Counted from the first letter of the stretch, positions 1-8,812 are shown. The stretch: 37,543 bases of DNA from Candidatus Methylacidiphilales bacterium (GCA_028713655.1 JAQTNW010000006.1:1-37543), one strand, 5' to 3'. The notes: generated from the letters alone by a model not told the origin. Numbers and translations are program-made.

Positions 1-208
<208 letters not shown>

Positions 209-210
209 TC

Positions 211-822
211 ATGCAACTTCCCGATGAGGTCGGAATCATGGTCCTGCCCAGGATCGTCTTTTTTCCCCATAGCCTCATCCCCCTTCATATTTTCGAACCC
301 CGCTACCGGGTTATGCTCCAACAGGCCCTCGCCGGCCAGCGCATGTTCGCCCTTTGCCAGGCTGTTCCTGCCGATTATGAACAAAACCGGCCCATTCCCG
401 CCCATACAGGCGGAATTGGACTGATCCGAGCCTGCGTCCAAAACAAGGACGGCACCTCCAACTTGATCCTCCAAGGCATCCACCGCGTCCATTTCCCAAC
501 CTTTACTCGAACCCAGCCTTATTATACAGGACGCCCAATACCGGTCTGCTCCGATGGCCCTCTCAACCTGCGCCAGGCAAAGGCCCTCGCCGAACGGGTG
601 CTGAAAACCGTCCATGATTCTCCCCAATACCGCGAAAGGCTGCCCGAGGAGCTTTTTAACTTCCTCTCCAGCCTGCAGGATTACAATACCTTGGTGGACG
701 TCGTGGCCGGCAGCTTTATCCATTGTACCCAGCGCAAACAAAGAATCATTGAATCCAACGACGTGGAACAGCGCCTCGGCATTCTGGCCGATTCCCTGCA
801 GGCCGAACAAAGCCGACCTTAA
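211..822 (+). CDS. LON peptidase substrate-binding domain protein
   Basis: A 203-residue protein that looks like a stand-alone Lon N-terminal (substrate-binding) domain. The start has the family pattern: a short strand, then VLPRIVFFPHSLIPLHIFEP followed by RYRVM, matching the 'P-L-HIFEPRYR' signature. No AAA+ or Ser-Lys protease domain follows, so it is not a Lon protease. Stand-alone versions are common in bacteria; their role is unsettled, probably peptide or protein binding in the cytoplasm. The protein has no signal peptide. ATG at 211 is used because it places the first strand at the N-terminus. It is divergent from mreB and about 80 bp upstream of the ankyrin gene. The domain call is firm, the function is not. 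Confidence 0.85.
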   Translation: MQLPDEVGIMVLPRIVFFPHSLIPLHIFEPRYRVMLQQALAGQRMFALCQAVPADYEQNRPIPAHTGGIGLIRACVQNKDGTSNLILQGIHRVHFPTFTRTQPYYTGRPIPVCSDGPLNLRQAKALAERVLKTVHDSPQYRERLPEELFNFLSSLQDYNTLVDVVAGSFIHCTQRKQRIIESNDVEQRLGILADSLQAEQSRP

Positions 823-903
823 TACTTAACCCGCCCAACTCACTTTCCGCAACGGTTCCCTCCGGTTCACCCCTCTTTCCCCATTGCCTGTTGGATTTAA
901 TTT

Positions 904-2337
904 GTGAATGATCGGGACGTTATGCGTCTTGCCTCATGGATCGCTTCAATCCTGGCCTGCATCTGCCTGTCCGGCTTGCCGCTGCGTGCGGCACAGACCG
1001 GCGTCAACGAAGAAAAGTCAAATTCCCTGAACGAAAATCTCGTGGAGTATTGCCGCAAGGGTGATTTGCCGGCTGTGGAGATGTCACTTTCCCAGGGGGC
1101 TTCCTTGACATACCGCAACAGCTATACCGAGACCGCTCTGATGAATGCGGCCGACACCGGGCAAACCGATGTCGTTCGCTTTTTGCTGGCAAAAGGGGCG
1201 GACCCTGCAGTCAGCAACAAGGACAACAGGACGGCCTTGACCTTCGCCTTGATCGGCAGGCACCAGGCAAGCGCATTGCTTTTATTGGATGCCATGCAGG
1301 ATTCGAACAGCCTGAAAGCCTCAGACAAATTTGGGGACAATTACCTGACATGGGCGGCAGGATACGATGGCAGGGAGGCCGTTCGCAGGCTCATGGAACG
1401 AAAGGTTCCCGTTGATCTGCCCGGACGGGATGGGGAAACTGCGTTATCCTACGCCGCGGAAAACGATTTGCCTGAAATGATGGAAATCCTCCTTTCCTAC
1501 AAAGCCAATCCCAATCTGCCCGACAAAGAGGGGAAAACGCCCTATGCCCATGCAGCCGAATGGGCGCACGTGGAACTCATGAACCGGCTCGTAAAGGCGG
1601 GTGCGATCGCGAAAAAGACCTGTTTAAAACTTCCTAACATATCTTCCAACACCAAACTCGTCACAAACCGCCACTGGTGCCTGTCGGCTGCAGCCCTGCT
1701 GACCTTTAGCAATTATGAAAGCTGCGAATGGCTTGGAGGCTATCCTCCTGGGAAAAATGTCGAAAGCAACCGGCGCAGGCTTGACTACTGGTGGGGCGTA
1801 AAGGACAGGAAAGCCGCCATCAAGGAATTAAAGTGGCTGGAAAAGGACGGGCACCGGGTGAATTACCGCAAATACCTTGAGGAAATACAAAATTCAAAGC
1901 CGGAATCCCAACCTCCGGAAGGATTGGCTCGGGCCTGGATTATTATTCAGGAATATCTGCTCAGCAGAGGGAAACGTTCCCTGCATGGCCGGTTTACTGC
2001 AGAGGAAATCGCCACGATCCGGCAGGAATCAACCCGGCACAAGGCCAAAAATTTGCTGGCCTGGGATTATTGCCGGATCATCAATTTGGCCGGCTGGTGC
2101 CATCATGCCGGTTACATTTCCGAAGAGGAGGCCTGGCAGCATATTTTCCCGGCAGCCCGCAAGCTGCAATCGACCTATTGCTCATGGAAAGAGATGTCGG
2201 ATGATTATATTCTGGGCAGGGTCATTTGGCAGAAGGAACCCCAGGACAGAATGTCCTATTTGCAGGAAAGATTGCTCGATCCCTCTGAACCGGCCAGCCC
2301 CTGGGCCAAACTACCCTGGCAAACACCGCTTCAGTAG
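904..2337 (+). CDS. Secreted ankyrin-repeat protein
   Basis: A 477-residue protein (from the GTG at 904) with an N-terminal signal sequence; the hydrophobic stretch is followed by LPLRAAQT, which resembles a signal peptidase I site. An in-frame ATG at 922 gives a more typical signal peptide and may be the true start. Residues about 46-240 contain five or six ankyrin repeats, recognisable by phrases such as TALMNAADTGQTDVVRFLL and TALSYAAENDLPEMMEILL. The C-terminal half (about 245-477), rich in Trp and charged residues, matches no family I recognise. Ankyrin repeats bind proteins, so a periplasmic or exported binding role is likely. It lies between the Lon-domain gene and ftsH on the same strand, with gaps of about 75-80 bp. 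Confidence 0.8.
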   Translation: MNDRDVMRLASWIASILACICLSGLPLRAAQTGVNEEKSNSLNENLVEYCRKGDLPAVEMSLSQGASLTYRNSYTETALMNAADTGQTDVVRFLLAKGADPAVSNKDNRTALTFALIGRHQASALLLLDAMQDSNSLKASDKFGDNYLTWAAGYDGREAVRRLMERKVPVDLPGRDGETALSYAAENDLPEMMEILLSYKANPNLPDKEGKTPYAHAAEWAHVELMNRLVKAGAIAKKTCLKLPNISSNTKLVTNRHWCLSAAALLTFSNYESCEWLGGYPPGKNVESNRRRLDYWWGVKDRKAAIKELKWLEKDGHRVNYRKYLEEIQNSKPESQPPEGLARAWIIIQEYLLSRGKRSLHGRFTAEEIATIRQESTRHKAKNLLAWDYCRIINLAGWCHHAGYISEEEAWQHIFPAARKLQSTYCSWKEMSDDYILGRVIWQKEPQDRMSYLQERLLDPSEPASPWAKLPWQTPLQ

Positions 2338-2410
2338 CAGGCCATTTATTGTTTGCTCCTGATGCTCTGCCGGTTGCAAAAGCAAACCTACTGTGGTAGC
2401 CTGATACATA

Positions 2411-4495
2411 ATGTCGTCACAAAACCAGCCGCCGCGCCCGCCCAAGCTTCCCAAGGCCCCCATTCGAAAAAATGGAGACAATGGAAACGCCCCGCAACCC
2501 TCCAACTGGAGAGGGTTGGTATTGATGCTGGTTGCCTCTTCAGTCCTGCTCCTGGCCTTCTACGCACGACAGGGCAAAATGGATGGCTCCGAAAAGGAAT
2601 ATAATTTCCAGGAATTTTCCCAACTATTGAACGATAAAAAAATCGAAACCGTCACTTTGGTGACGGAACCTTCCTTTTCACCCACTGCCGTCTATTTAAA
2701 AGGCAAACTCAAATCCAATTCCGGCCAGCCGGTTGCCAAGGGAAGCCCCGCGCCGGAACGCTACCGCGTTTCAGTCAACCTGAACTTCCAAAAAGATCTG
2801 CTGGATGTCCTGAAAAATGCCGGCTTTGACAAGGTCCCCCAGATCAATGTCGATAACACCATCTGGCAAACCATTCTCGGCATGCTCCCCTTCGTTCTTT
2901 TCATCGTGGTGATGTATCTGCTCTTCCGGCAACAGCTCCGGATGGCGGGAAAATCAGCCTTCAATTTCGGGCGCAGCAAGGCAAAGATCCTGAACAAGGA
3001 CAAAAACCGCATCACATTCAAGGACGTCGCCGGTGTGGACGAGGCCAAGGAGGAAGTGAAGGAAATTGTCGAATTTCTCAAGGACCCGAAAAAATTCCAG
3101 CGCCTCGGCGGCCGGATTCCCAAAGGCGTCCTCATGGTGGGACCTCCCGGCACGGGAAAAACCCTGCTGGCCAAAGCCATTGCGGGCGAGGCCGACGTGC
3201 CGTTCTACGGCATCAGCGGCTCCGACTTTGTGGAAATGTTCGTCGGCGTCGGCGCTTCCCGCGTGCGCGACATGTTCGAGCAGGGCCGCAAATCCGCTCC
3301 GTGCCTGGTCTTCATCGACGAAATCGACGCCGTTGGGCGCAGCCGCGGCCATGGCCTCGGCGGCGGACATGACGAACGCGAACAAACCCTTAACGCTTTG
3401 CTGGTGGAAATGGACGGCATCGACACCCAGGAGGGCGTCATCATCATCGCCGCCACCAACCGCAAGGACGTGCTCGACCCCGCTCTACTCCGCCCAGGCC
3501 GTTTCGACCGCGAGGTCAACGTAAGCCTGCCGGATGTCAAGGGACGCGAGCAAATCCTCCAGGTGCATTCGGGCAAAGTCAAAGTTTCAGACAAGGTGAA
3601 CTGGGCGGTCATCGCCCGTGGAACACCCGGCTTCTCGGGAGCCGAACTGGCCAATCTGATCAACGAAGCCGCCCTGCTGGCCGCCCGACGCAATGCGGAA
3701 GCCATCGAACAACCCGATCTGGAAGAGGCCCGGGACAAGGTCCGCTGGGGCCGTGAACGCCGCAGCCTCGCCATGAGCGAAGCCGAGAAACGGAACACCG
3801 CCTATCATGAAGCCGGCCACGCCATCCTCAGCATTTTATTGGAACATACCGATCCCCTGCACAAAGTCACGATCATCCCGCGCGGCCCGTCGCTCGGCGT
3901 GACCATGTCGCTCCCCGAAGGCGATGTCTGGAGCTATTACCGCCGTAAATTGCGCGACATCATGTGCATGACCATGGGAGGCCGCGTGGCCGAGGAGGTG
4001 TTGCTGGGCGATGTGTGCAGCGGCGCCGCCATGGACATCCGCCAGGTCACCGCCATCGCGCGCAAGATGGTTTGCGAATGGGGCATGAGCGAAAAATTGG
4101 GCATGGTCGAATACGGCACACACCAGGATTATGTTTTCCTGGGCCGCGACATTTCGCGCCCGCGCGATTACAGCGAAGCCACCGCCGAGGAAATCGACCG
4201 GGAAGTTCTGAGCCTGGTTAACGAAGCCCATGACCGCGCCAAAACGATCATCACCGAAAACAAGGACAAAGTCGAAGCCATCGCCAAGGCGCTGATCGAA
4301 TATGAGACGCTCGACGGCAAACAGGTCGATGACATCGTCAAGCTGGGCCGCATGCAGGAGCCGCCTCACAAAACATTGACGCCTCCCTCGCAGCCCAATC
4401 CGCAGGAACCGTTGGGGGGCGGAAAGCCCGTCAAGGACCCCAAGGACAACGACGGCCTCCTGCCCGGCCTCCAAGGCGCCCCCGCCGGCGTCTGA
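2411..4495 (+). CDS. ftsH: ATP-dependent zinc metalloprotease FtsH
   Basis: A 694-residue membrane-anchored AAA+ protease that degrades membrane proteins and short-lived regulators. Two transmembrane segments lie at about residues 35-52 and 154-173, with the small periplasmic domain between them. The AAA domain has Walker A GPPGTGKT (244-251), Walker B LVFIDE (299-304) and the second region of homology ending RPGRFDR (361-367). The peptidase domain has the zinc motif HEAGH (466-470) and the probable third ligand Asp in SGAAMDIRQ (about 542). The N-terminal tail of about 33 residues is long and Pro-rich; the C-terminal tail is also Pro/Gly-rich. It is followed by a RAYT-derived element and then folP, preserving the ftsH-folP order seen in enterobacteria. 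All catalytic motifs are intact. Confidence 0.97.
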   Translation: MSSQNQPPRPPKLPKAPIRKNGDNGNAPQPSNWRGLVLMLVASSVLLLAFYARQGKMDGSEKEYNFQEFSQLLNDKKIETVTLVTEPSFSPTAVYLKGKLKSNSGQPVAKGSPAPERYRVSVNLNFQKDLLDVLKNAGFDKVPQINVDNTIWQTILGMLPFVLFIVVMYLLFRQQLRMAGKSAFNFGRSKAKILNKDKNRITFKDVAGVDEAKEEVKEIVEFLKDPKKFQRLGGRIPKGVLMVGPPGTGKTLLAKAIAGEADVPFYGISGSDFVEMFVGVGASRVRDMFEQGRKSAPCLVFIDEIDAVGRSRGHGLGGGHDEREQTLNALLVEMDGIDTQEGVIIIAATNRKDVLDPALLRPGRFDREVNVSLPDVKGREQILQVHSGKVKVSDKVNWAVIARGTPGFSGAELANLINEAALLAARRNAEAIEQPDLEEARDKVRWGRERRSLAMSEAEKRNTAYHEAGHAILSILLEHTDPLHKVTIIPRGPSLGVTMSLPEGDVWSYYRRKLRDIMCMTMGGRVAEEVLLGDVCSGAAMDIRQVTAIARKMVCEWGMSEKLGMVEYGTHQDYVFLGRDISRPRDYSEATAEEIDREVLSLVNEAHDRAKTIITENKDKVEAIAKALIEYETLDGKQVDDIVKLGRMQEPPHKTLTPPSQPNPQEPLGGGKPVKDPKDNDGLLPGLQGAPAGV

Positions 4496-4506
4496 TTCGA
4501 CCATGA

Positions 4507-4672
4507 AAGGGGTCTGTCAACTATTCTTGACAAATTTCCTTTCGTTTGTGGGCACATTTCCCCGGGCCATGACGTGGTAGGAAGCCCCGCCATATTCAAT
4601 CCGGAGTTGTCGCGCCATCGGCTTATCTTGCCATCCGCTCAGCTTCTGTCAAGAATAGTTGACAGACCCCTT
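4507..4672. mobile_element. RAYT-derived miniature element with 26-bp terminal inverted repeats
   Basis: Perfect 26-bp inverted repeats at 4507-4532 and 4647-4672 enclose about 114 bp. Each arm is itself a small imperfect palindrome: TGTCAA and TTGACA separated by GAATAG. Inside, on the minus strand, is a 33-codon reading frame whose first 20 or so residues match the N-terminus of REP-associated tyrosine transposases (Y1_Tnp). The element therefore looks like an internal-deletion derivative of a RAYT locus, mobilised if at all by a full-length transposase elsewhere. No target-site duplication is visible, as expected for Y1 enzymes. It separates ftsH from folP by 209 bp and its arms could form a strong stem in the transcript. 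Confidence 0.8.
4517..4618 (-). pseudogene. RAYT (Y1_Tnp) transposase N-terminal remnant
   Basis: A 33-codon frame starting MARQLRIEYGGASYHVMARG, which is the conserved start of REP-associated tyrosine transposases (family pattern MARPLRIE..GA.YHV..RGN). After the RGN the match ends, and the frame runs through unrelated sequence into the left inverted repeat, where TGA closes it. The family is normally about 200 residues or more, so the catalytic HUH motif and Tyr are absent and the remnant cannot be active. The junction after codon 21 marks the probable internal deletion. The frame lies entirely inside the 166-bp element bounded by the 26-bp repeats. Confidence 0.75.
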
Positions 4673-4704
4673 CTCCTGTACGGATAAACCCGCACGTAAC
4701 TTAT

Positions 4705-5547
4705 ATGATGCTTTGGCAACATGCCCACGGATCATTGGAGATCGGCAACAGACCGGTTCTGATGGGTATCCTGAATATCACGCCCGATTCCTTTTCGGAC
4801 GGCGGCTCGCATTTCCGCTTGGGCGACGCACTCGCGCGGGCGGAGGAAATGGCGACTGCGGGAGCCCATATCCTGGACGTCGGGGGAGAGTCCACGCGTC
4901 CAGGCGCAACACCCGTGGAGGAAGAGGAGGAACTGCGGCGGGTGATTCCGGTCATCGAGGCAATACACAGACGCCTGCCTCACATGTTGATTTCAGTTGA
5001 TACCTACAAGGCGCGGGTGGCGCTTGAAGCCCTGAAAGCCGGGGCGGCGATTGTGAACGACGTCAGCGCCGGGCGCTGGAGTCCGGGCATGTTGGAAGTG
5101 CTGAGCAACTCGCAGGCCGGTTATGTGGCCATGCACAGCCTCGACCGTCCGGATCGGATGCAACTCAACGTAAAATATGCGGATGTGGTGGCCGAGGTTT
5201 ATGATTTTCTGGCCGGACTTCAAACGCGGCTCGAGTCTGCGGGAATCAATTCCGACAGGCTGGTCTTCGACGCCGGCATCGGATTTGGAAAATCTCCGGA
5301 GCATAACCTTAAGCTGATCGCCGCACACGAAACATGGGGGAAGCTTGGCAGGCCGATCCTGTGGGGCATTTCCAGAAAATCCTTTATTTCCAAGATTTTA
5401 AATGTTGAGCCAGATGATAGGCTTACAGGATCGCTTTCCCTTCACGCTCGTTTGCTGGAATCGGGCCTGCCGCAAATCTGGCGGGTACATGAAGTGGAGG
5501 AATACGCGAAATTTCTCGATATGTGGTTCCGGCTTGATCTGCACTAA
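4705..5547 (+). CDS. folP: Dihydropteroate synthase
   Basis: A 280-residue cytoplasmic enzyme, full length for the family, that condenses 6-hydroxymethyl-7,8-dihydropterin pyrophosphate with p-aminobenzoate in folate synthesis (the sulfonamide target). Signatures are GILNITPDSFSDGG (21-34), LDVGGESTRPGA (57-68), NDVSAG (118-123), DAGIGFGKS (189-197), GISRKS (221-226) and RVHEV near the end. ATG codons at 4705 and 4708 are both possible. It sits downstream of ftsH. Its TAA stop at 5545-5547 forms the first bases of a dispersed repeat element, so the natural 3' end of the gene may have been altered by the insertion. The C-terminus (LDMWFRLDLH) nevertheless looks complete. Confidence 0.96.
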   Translation: MMLWQHAHGSLEIGNRPVLMGILNITPDSFSDGGSHFRLGDALARAEEMATAGAHILDVGGESTRPGATPVEEEEELRRVIPVIEAIHRRLPHMLISVDTYKARVALEALKAGAAIVNDVSAGRWSPGMLEVLSNSQAGYVAMHSLDRPDRMQLNVKYADVVAEVYDFLAGLQTRLESAGINSDRLVFDAGIGFGKSPEHNLKLIAAHETWGKLGRPILWGISRKSFISKILNVEPDDRLTGSLSLHARLLESGLPQIWRVHEVEEYAKFLDMWFRLDLH

Positions 5548-5697
5548 CCCGGATGTTTCACACGTTTTTCAAAACCTCAGCAAAGTGTCCAGCGCCAAAA
5601 CGGAACAGTAACAGGAGCCAGCGACATCCGGGTTAATGGCAAAACCGTCTGAATGAGGATTTTTTAACGGAACTTCTTTATTTTGAGGCGGTTTTGC
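5545..5697. repeat. Two-hairpin dispersed repeat, copy 1
   Basis: This stretch aligns, in inverted orientation, with 30746-30911. It has two modules. The first is bounded by TAACCCGGATG (5545) and CATCCGGGTTA. The second is bounded by GCAAAACCGTCTGAATG and GGCGGTTTTGC (ending 5697). Between the TAACCCGGATG arms both copies share runs such as AAAACCTCAGCAAAGTGTCC. The element begins within the folP stop codon and fills most of the gap to cdaA. It could be a miniature transposable element or a REP-like bidirectional terminator; the sequence alone does not decide. Confidence 0.75.
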
Positions 5698-5708
5698 CAT
5701 AGTTTGTA

Positions 5709-5762
5709 TGTTCGTGGCACCTGCGTTCCCATCCATGGGAAGGCAGGCTAAGTTCGCGAACA
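5709..5762 (+). other. Long hairpin in the cdaA leader
   Basis: The arms CCTGCGTTCCCA (5720-5731) and TGGGAAGGCAGG (5736-5747) pair with one mismatch around a TCCA loop. An outer TGTTCG (5709-5714) pairs with CGAACA (5757-5762). The structure lies 46 nt upstream of the cdaA start and directly after the two-hairpin repeat. It is not followed by a T-run, so it is not a standard intrinsic terminator. It may be a regulatory leader or a third module of the repeat; copy 2 of the repeat lacks an obvious equivalent. Confidence 0.45.
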
Positions 5763-5808
5763 TCATGAAATCAAGGACAGGGCCTGACCTGCCCAATACA
5801 TAAGTTCT

Positions 5809-6606
5809 ATGGACTGGTTGCAATTATTGGCCGGCATTTCCCTCTTGGGAGCCGTATTTTTGTATTTCCGAAACGCTTCCCGCGTCACGCGGGGCGTACG
5901 GGTCTTACTGGGCTTCCTTTTCGTCCTGGGCCTTGCCCTGCTGGCTGCAGGGCTGCATGTAAACCTCATCGCTACGATTTTGAACACCTCTTATGCCATT
6001 GTGATCCTGGCTTTGGCTGTTGTTTTTCAACCGGAATTGCGCCGTTTTCTTTTTGAGGTGGCCCGGCTTTTTTCCAAAAAACATAATTCCAACCAGCAGT
6101 TGCTGATCGAAAGCGTCGTACGCTCCATCTCCGAACTTCAGGAAAAGGAGCTCGGCGCCATTATTGCCGTCGAGAGGTCGATGAGCAACACCCAGACACG
6201 CGAGAGCGGGGTGCTGATTGATGGCAAAGTATCCGAGGAATTATTGACCACCCTGTTTTTTGACAAAACCCCGTTGCACGATGGCGGCGTGATCATCAGG
6301 GGCGACAGGCTGGTTGCAGCCGGCTGTATCTTCCCTTTGACGCAGCGCCAGGATTTGGACCGCAACTTGGGACTGCGCCACCGCGCAGGACTTGGCATTA
6401 CCGAGGAGAGCGATGCCGTTGCCGTCATCTTGTCCGAGGAGCGGCGTGAAATTTCAATCGCATTGAACGGAAAACTGGAACGCCGCCTGACACCGGACGA
6501 ACTCAGGCAACGCCTGACGGAATTGCTGGTCGGGCAAACCTCCTCCAGGTCTTCCATCGTCAAGAAGCCCCACACGCGCAGAAAAAAGCAGGGGAAAGCG
6601 GCTTGA
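5809..6606 (+). CDS. cdaA: Diadenylate cyclase CdaA
   Basis: A 265-residue membrane protein making cyclic di-AMP from two ATP. Three N-terminal membrane segments (about 8-20, 31-48, 57-73) precede a DisA_N (DAC) domain at about 95-220. The catalytic motifs are LHDGGVII (156-163) and RHRAGLGI (190-197). The usual motif is DGA; here the third residue is Gly (codon 6286-6288), while the Asp and Gly thought to act in catalysis are kept. A basic C-terminal tail of about 25 residues follows. The stop overlaps the TTG start of glmM by 4 nt, so translation is probably coupled. In Firmicutes cdaA is followed by cdaR then glmM; here cdaR is absent. ATG 5809 begins the first membrane segment directly. 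Confidence 0.93.
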   Translation: MDWLQLLAGISLLGAVFLYFRNASRVTRGVRVLLGFLFVLGLALLAAGLHVNLIATILNTSYAIVILALAVVFQPELRRFLFEVARLFSKKHNSNQQLLIESVVRSISELQEKELGAIIAVERSMSNTQTRESGVLIDGKVSEELLTTLFFDKTPLHDGGVIIRGDRLVAAGCIFPLTQRQDLDRNLGLRHRAGLGITEESDAVAVILSEERREISIALNGKLERRLTPDELRQRLTELLVGQTSSRSSIVKKPHTRRKKQGKAA

Positions 6607-7958
6607 AACGAAAGTGGTTTGGCACCGACGGCATTCGCGGCGAGTTCGGACGCGAACCCATGACGCCGGGATTTGTTTACCGCTGCGGGCTTGCGGCAGC
6701 AAAACATTTCGGCGCCTCGCTTGCCGCGCCGTTGTTTGTCGTCGGACGCGACACACGCAAATCCGGCCCTGTATTGGAGTCTGCGTTATGTCAGGGATTG
6801 GTAGACGGCGGCGCACAAACGCGCCGGATCGGCGTCCTGCCGACAGCGGCTGTCTCGATGCTCACCGTCAAGCTTGGGGCCTCCGCAGGGGTCATGATCA
6901 GCGCCTCCCACAATCCCTATGAGGACAACGGCATCAAATTTTTCGGGCCGGACGGTTTCAAACTGCCGGACGAGGAGGAGGAAAAGCTGGAGGCCGCAAT
7001 CGATGCCGCGCAGGAAGCCCCCCATTCATTCAGCAGCCCGAAACCCGATTTTGAAGCCGATCCCGCCAGCTTGCAGGCTTACCGGGAAACCCTGAAACAA
7101 AGCCTTCCCCAGTCATTTTCGCTCGCGGGTTTGCGGATTTGTGTGGATACCGCGCATGGCGCCGCCTGGAAAAGTACGCCCTGGATTTTGACCGGGCTCG
7201 GCGCGCAGGTAAGCGAATCCGCATCCCGACCCAACGGTGAAAATATCAATCTAAACTGCGGGAGCCTGCATCCGGAGGCGTTGCAATCCGATTTAAAAAA
7301 ATATCCCGGCGCCATTGGCATCTGCCATGACGGTGACGCTGACCGGGTTGTAATTCTCGACGAGGATGCCGATCCCCTTGACGGCGACGAACTGTTGGCA
7401 ATCGCGGGTCTTCACGCAATCTCCAGAGGCGCCTTGCGGAAAAGCACCGTTGTTGCGACTGTGATGAGCAATCTCGGGCTGGATGAGGCGCTTCGCAAAG
7501 CCGGCGGTCGTCTGGAGCGGACGGCGGTCGGCGACCGCTATGTGCTCGAAGCCATGCGTGCGGGAGGTTATGCCATTGGCGGGGAACAATCGGGGCACAT
7601 GTTGTTTCTGGATTATCTGCCGACGGGCGACGGATTGCTCAGCGCGCTGCAGATTTTGAAAGTGCTGGTGGAATCCGGACGGCCCTTGAAGGAATTGCGC
7701 CGCGCCATGCGAAAATATCCACAGAAGCTTTATAATCTCAAGGTTCGTGAAAAAAAGCCACTGGAACAATTGCCCAAGGTGCGGGCGGCGATTGCCGAAG
7801 TTGAAAATGAAATGGCCGGCAAGGGCCGCGTGCTGGTACGTTATTCGGGTACTGAAAACAAAATCCGCATCCTGCTGGAAAAATCCGAAACAGAGGGAAT
7901 GGAAAGCCAGGCGCGGCGGATTCTGGCGGCCCTGGAGAACTCTCCCGGCCTGCTTTAA
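6603..7958 (+). CDS. glmM: Phosphoglucosamine mutase
   Basis: A 451-residue enzyme, normal length, converting glucosamine-6-phosphate to glucosamine-1-phosphate for UDP-GlcNAc, and so for peptidoglycan and LPS. Signatures are WFGTDGIRG near the start, the phosphoserine loop ISASHNP with Ser102 (the same number as the E. coli enzyme), the metal loop HDGDADRV, the sugar-specificity loop GEQSGH and the phosphate-binding RYSGTENKIR near the C-terminus. The start codon is TTG at 6603, inside the end of cdaA; it places the family N-terminus (KWFGTDG) correctly and no better start exists. Overlap with cdaA suggests coupled synthesis; c-di-AMP cyclases of this type are known to be able to regulate GlmM by contact in other bacteria. 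Confidence 0.96.
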   Translation: MKRKWFGTDGIRGEFGREPMTPGFVYRCGLAAAKHFGASLAAPLFVVGRDTRKSGPVLESALCQGLVDGGAQTRRIGVLPTAAVSMLTVKLGASAGVMISASHNPYEDNGIKFFGPDGFKLPDEEEEKLEAAIDAAQEAPHSFSSPKPDFEADPASLQAYRETLKQSLPQSFSLAGLRICVDTAHGAAWKSTPWILTGLGAQVSESASRPNGENINLNCGSLHPEALQSDLKKYPGAIGICHDGDADRVVILDEDADPLDGDELLAIAGLHAISRGALRKSTVVATVMSNLGLDEALRKAGGRLERTAVGDRYVLEAMRAGGYAIGGEQSGHMLFLDYLPTGDGLLSALQILKVLVESGRPLKELRRAMRKYPQKLYNLKVREKKPLEQLPKVRAAIAEVENEMAGKGRVLVRYSGTENKIRILLEKSETEGMESQARRILAALENSPGLL

Positions 7959-7970
7959 GAAAGTAAAAAT

Positions 7971-8720
7971 ATGCCACGACCCGTTGTCAGTTTCATCATG
8001 CCGGTCTGGGAAGACAACCGGATGGCAGCCAGTTTGGTGAAAGGCTTTCCGCTTCAGCCGGATTCGGCGGAATGGATAGTTGCCGCGGTGGACCCTTCGG
8101 AGGAACTTGTTCAATTGGCGCGGCGCGGGAAAATGCGACTGGTGCGATGCGCCCATCCTTCGCGCGGCGCCCAAATGAATGCGGGAGCGGCAGTGGCCCG
8201 TGGATCGTTGCTTTGCTTTCACCATGCGGATTCGGAATTCCGCAGAAAGCATCTCAAGGCCTTGCTCGAAATCGCAGGGAATAAGGACATAACAGGCGGC
8301 GCCTTTCACAGGCATTTTGACAAGCGCCGTCCGTGGATGCGGCGTTGGGAACCTCTGCTGCGATTTTTGAATTCCGCCGCCGGACCGCTGCTGGGGGATC
8401 AATCCATTTTTGTGAAGGCCTGGATATTTCAAAAAATGGGGGGGTTCGCTGACATTCCGTTGATGGAAGATCTTGAATTTTCCGGCCGCTTGCGAAGCTT
8501 GGGGAAAGTCGTCCTCCTCGATCCCCCGTTGACTTCATCGGGTCTTCGTTTCAACGGCATGGGAAGCCGGCATGCCCTGGTGCTGAATGGGTTGTTTGCC
8601 GCCCTGTTTTATATGGGGCTCAACCCGGCGATCCTGCACCACTGGTATTACCGGGCCCGGCTGAAAGCTCCGAGCCGCCCGCGCAGGAAAAAATCCGCCA
8701 AGCGGAAGCGGCTCCATTGA
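7971..8720 (+). CDS. TIGR04283-type family 2 glycosyltransferase
   Basis: A 249-residue GT-A fold glycosyltransferase. The N-terminus VVSFIMPVWED is the usual nucleotide-sugar-binding strand. PSRGAQMNAG (63-72) and FHHADSEF (83-90) contain the subfamily's RG-QMN motif and the metal-binding DXD-like HAD motif. GDQSIFVK (about 138) and MEDLEFSGRLR (about 159) complete the pattern of the rSAM/selenodomain-associated transferase 2 group. Donor and acceptor are unknown. It lies 12 nt after glmM and is probably co-transcribed. The C-terminus has a hydrophobic stretch and a Lys/Arg-rich tail, so membrane association is possible. None of the radical SAM partners that name the subfamily is present nearby. 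Confidence 0.85.
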   Translation: MPRPVVSFIMPVWEDNRMAASLVKGFPLQPDSAEWIVAAVDPSEELVQLARRGKMRLVRCAHPSRGAQMNAGAAVARGSLLCFHHADSEFRRKHLKALLEIAGNKDITGGAFHRHFDKRRPWMRRWEPLLRFLNSAAGPLLGDQSIFVKAWIFQKMGGFADIPLMEDLEFSGRLRSLGKVVLLDPPLTSSGLRFNGMGSRHALVLNGLFAALFYMGLNPAILHHWYYRARLKAPSRPRRKKSAKRKRLH

Positions 8721-8753
8721 CCACAAAGCCGCAATAGCGGGCGACCCTTCAGC

Positions 8754-8795
8754 AAAAAAATGGCGGGGGCGCGCCCGTAAGACACGCCCCCGCCA
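8754..8795 (-). terminator. Intrinsic terminator of the SWIB gene
   Basis: The arms TGGCGGGGGCG (8761-8771) and CGCCCCCGCCA (8785-8795) are perfectly complementary with a 13-nt loop. Read on the minus strand the stem is followed by seven T (the A-run at 8754-8760), the classic Rho-independent layout, 18 nt past the SWIB stop codon. It may also stop plus-strand transcription from the glycosyltransferase gene. Confidence 0.9.
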
Positions 8796-8812
8796 GACAG
8801 GTTGAAGTCAGA

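Noticed and set aside
5569-5823. An 84-codon minus frame across repeat copy 1
   Set aside because: It consists of repeat and hairpin sequence, and its end is not kept in copy 2.
7293-8432. A 379-codon open frame on minus, opposite glmM and the glycosyltransferase
   Set aside because: It spans two well-supported genes and reads as antisense sequence rich in His, Arg and Gln without motifs.
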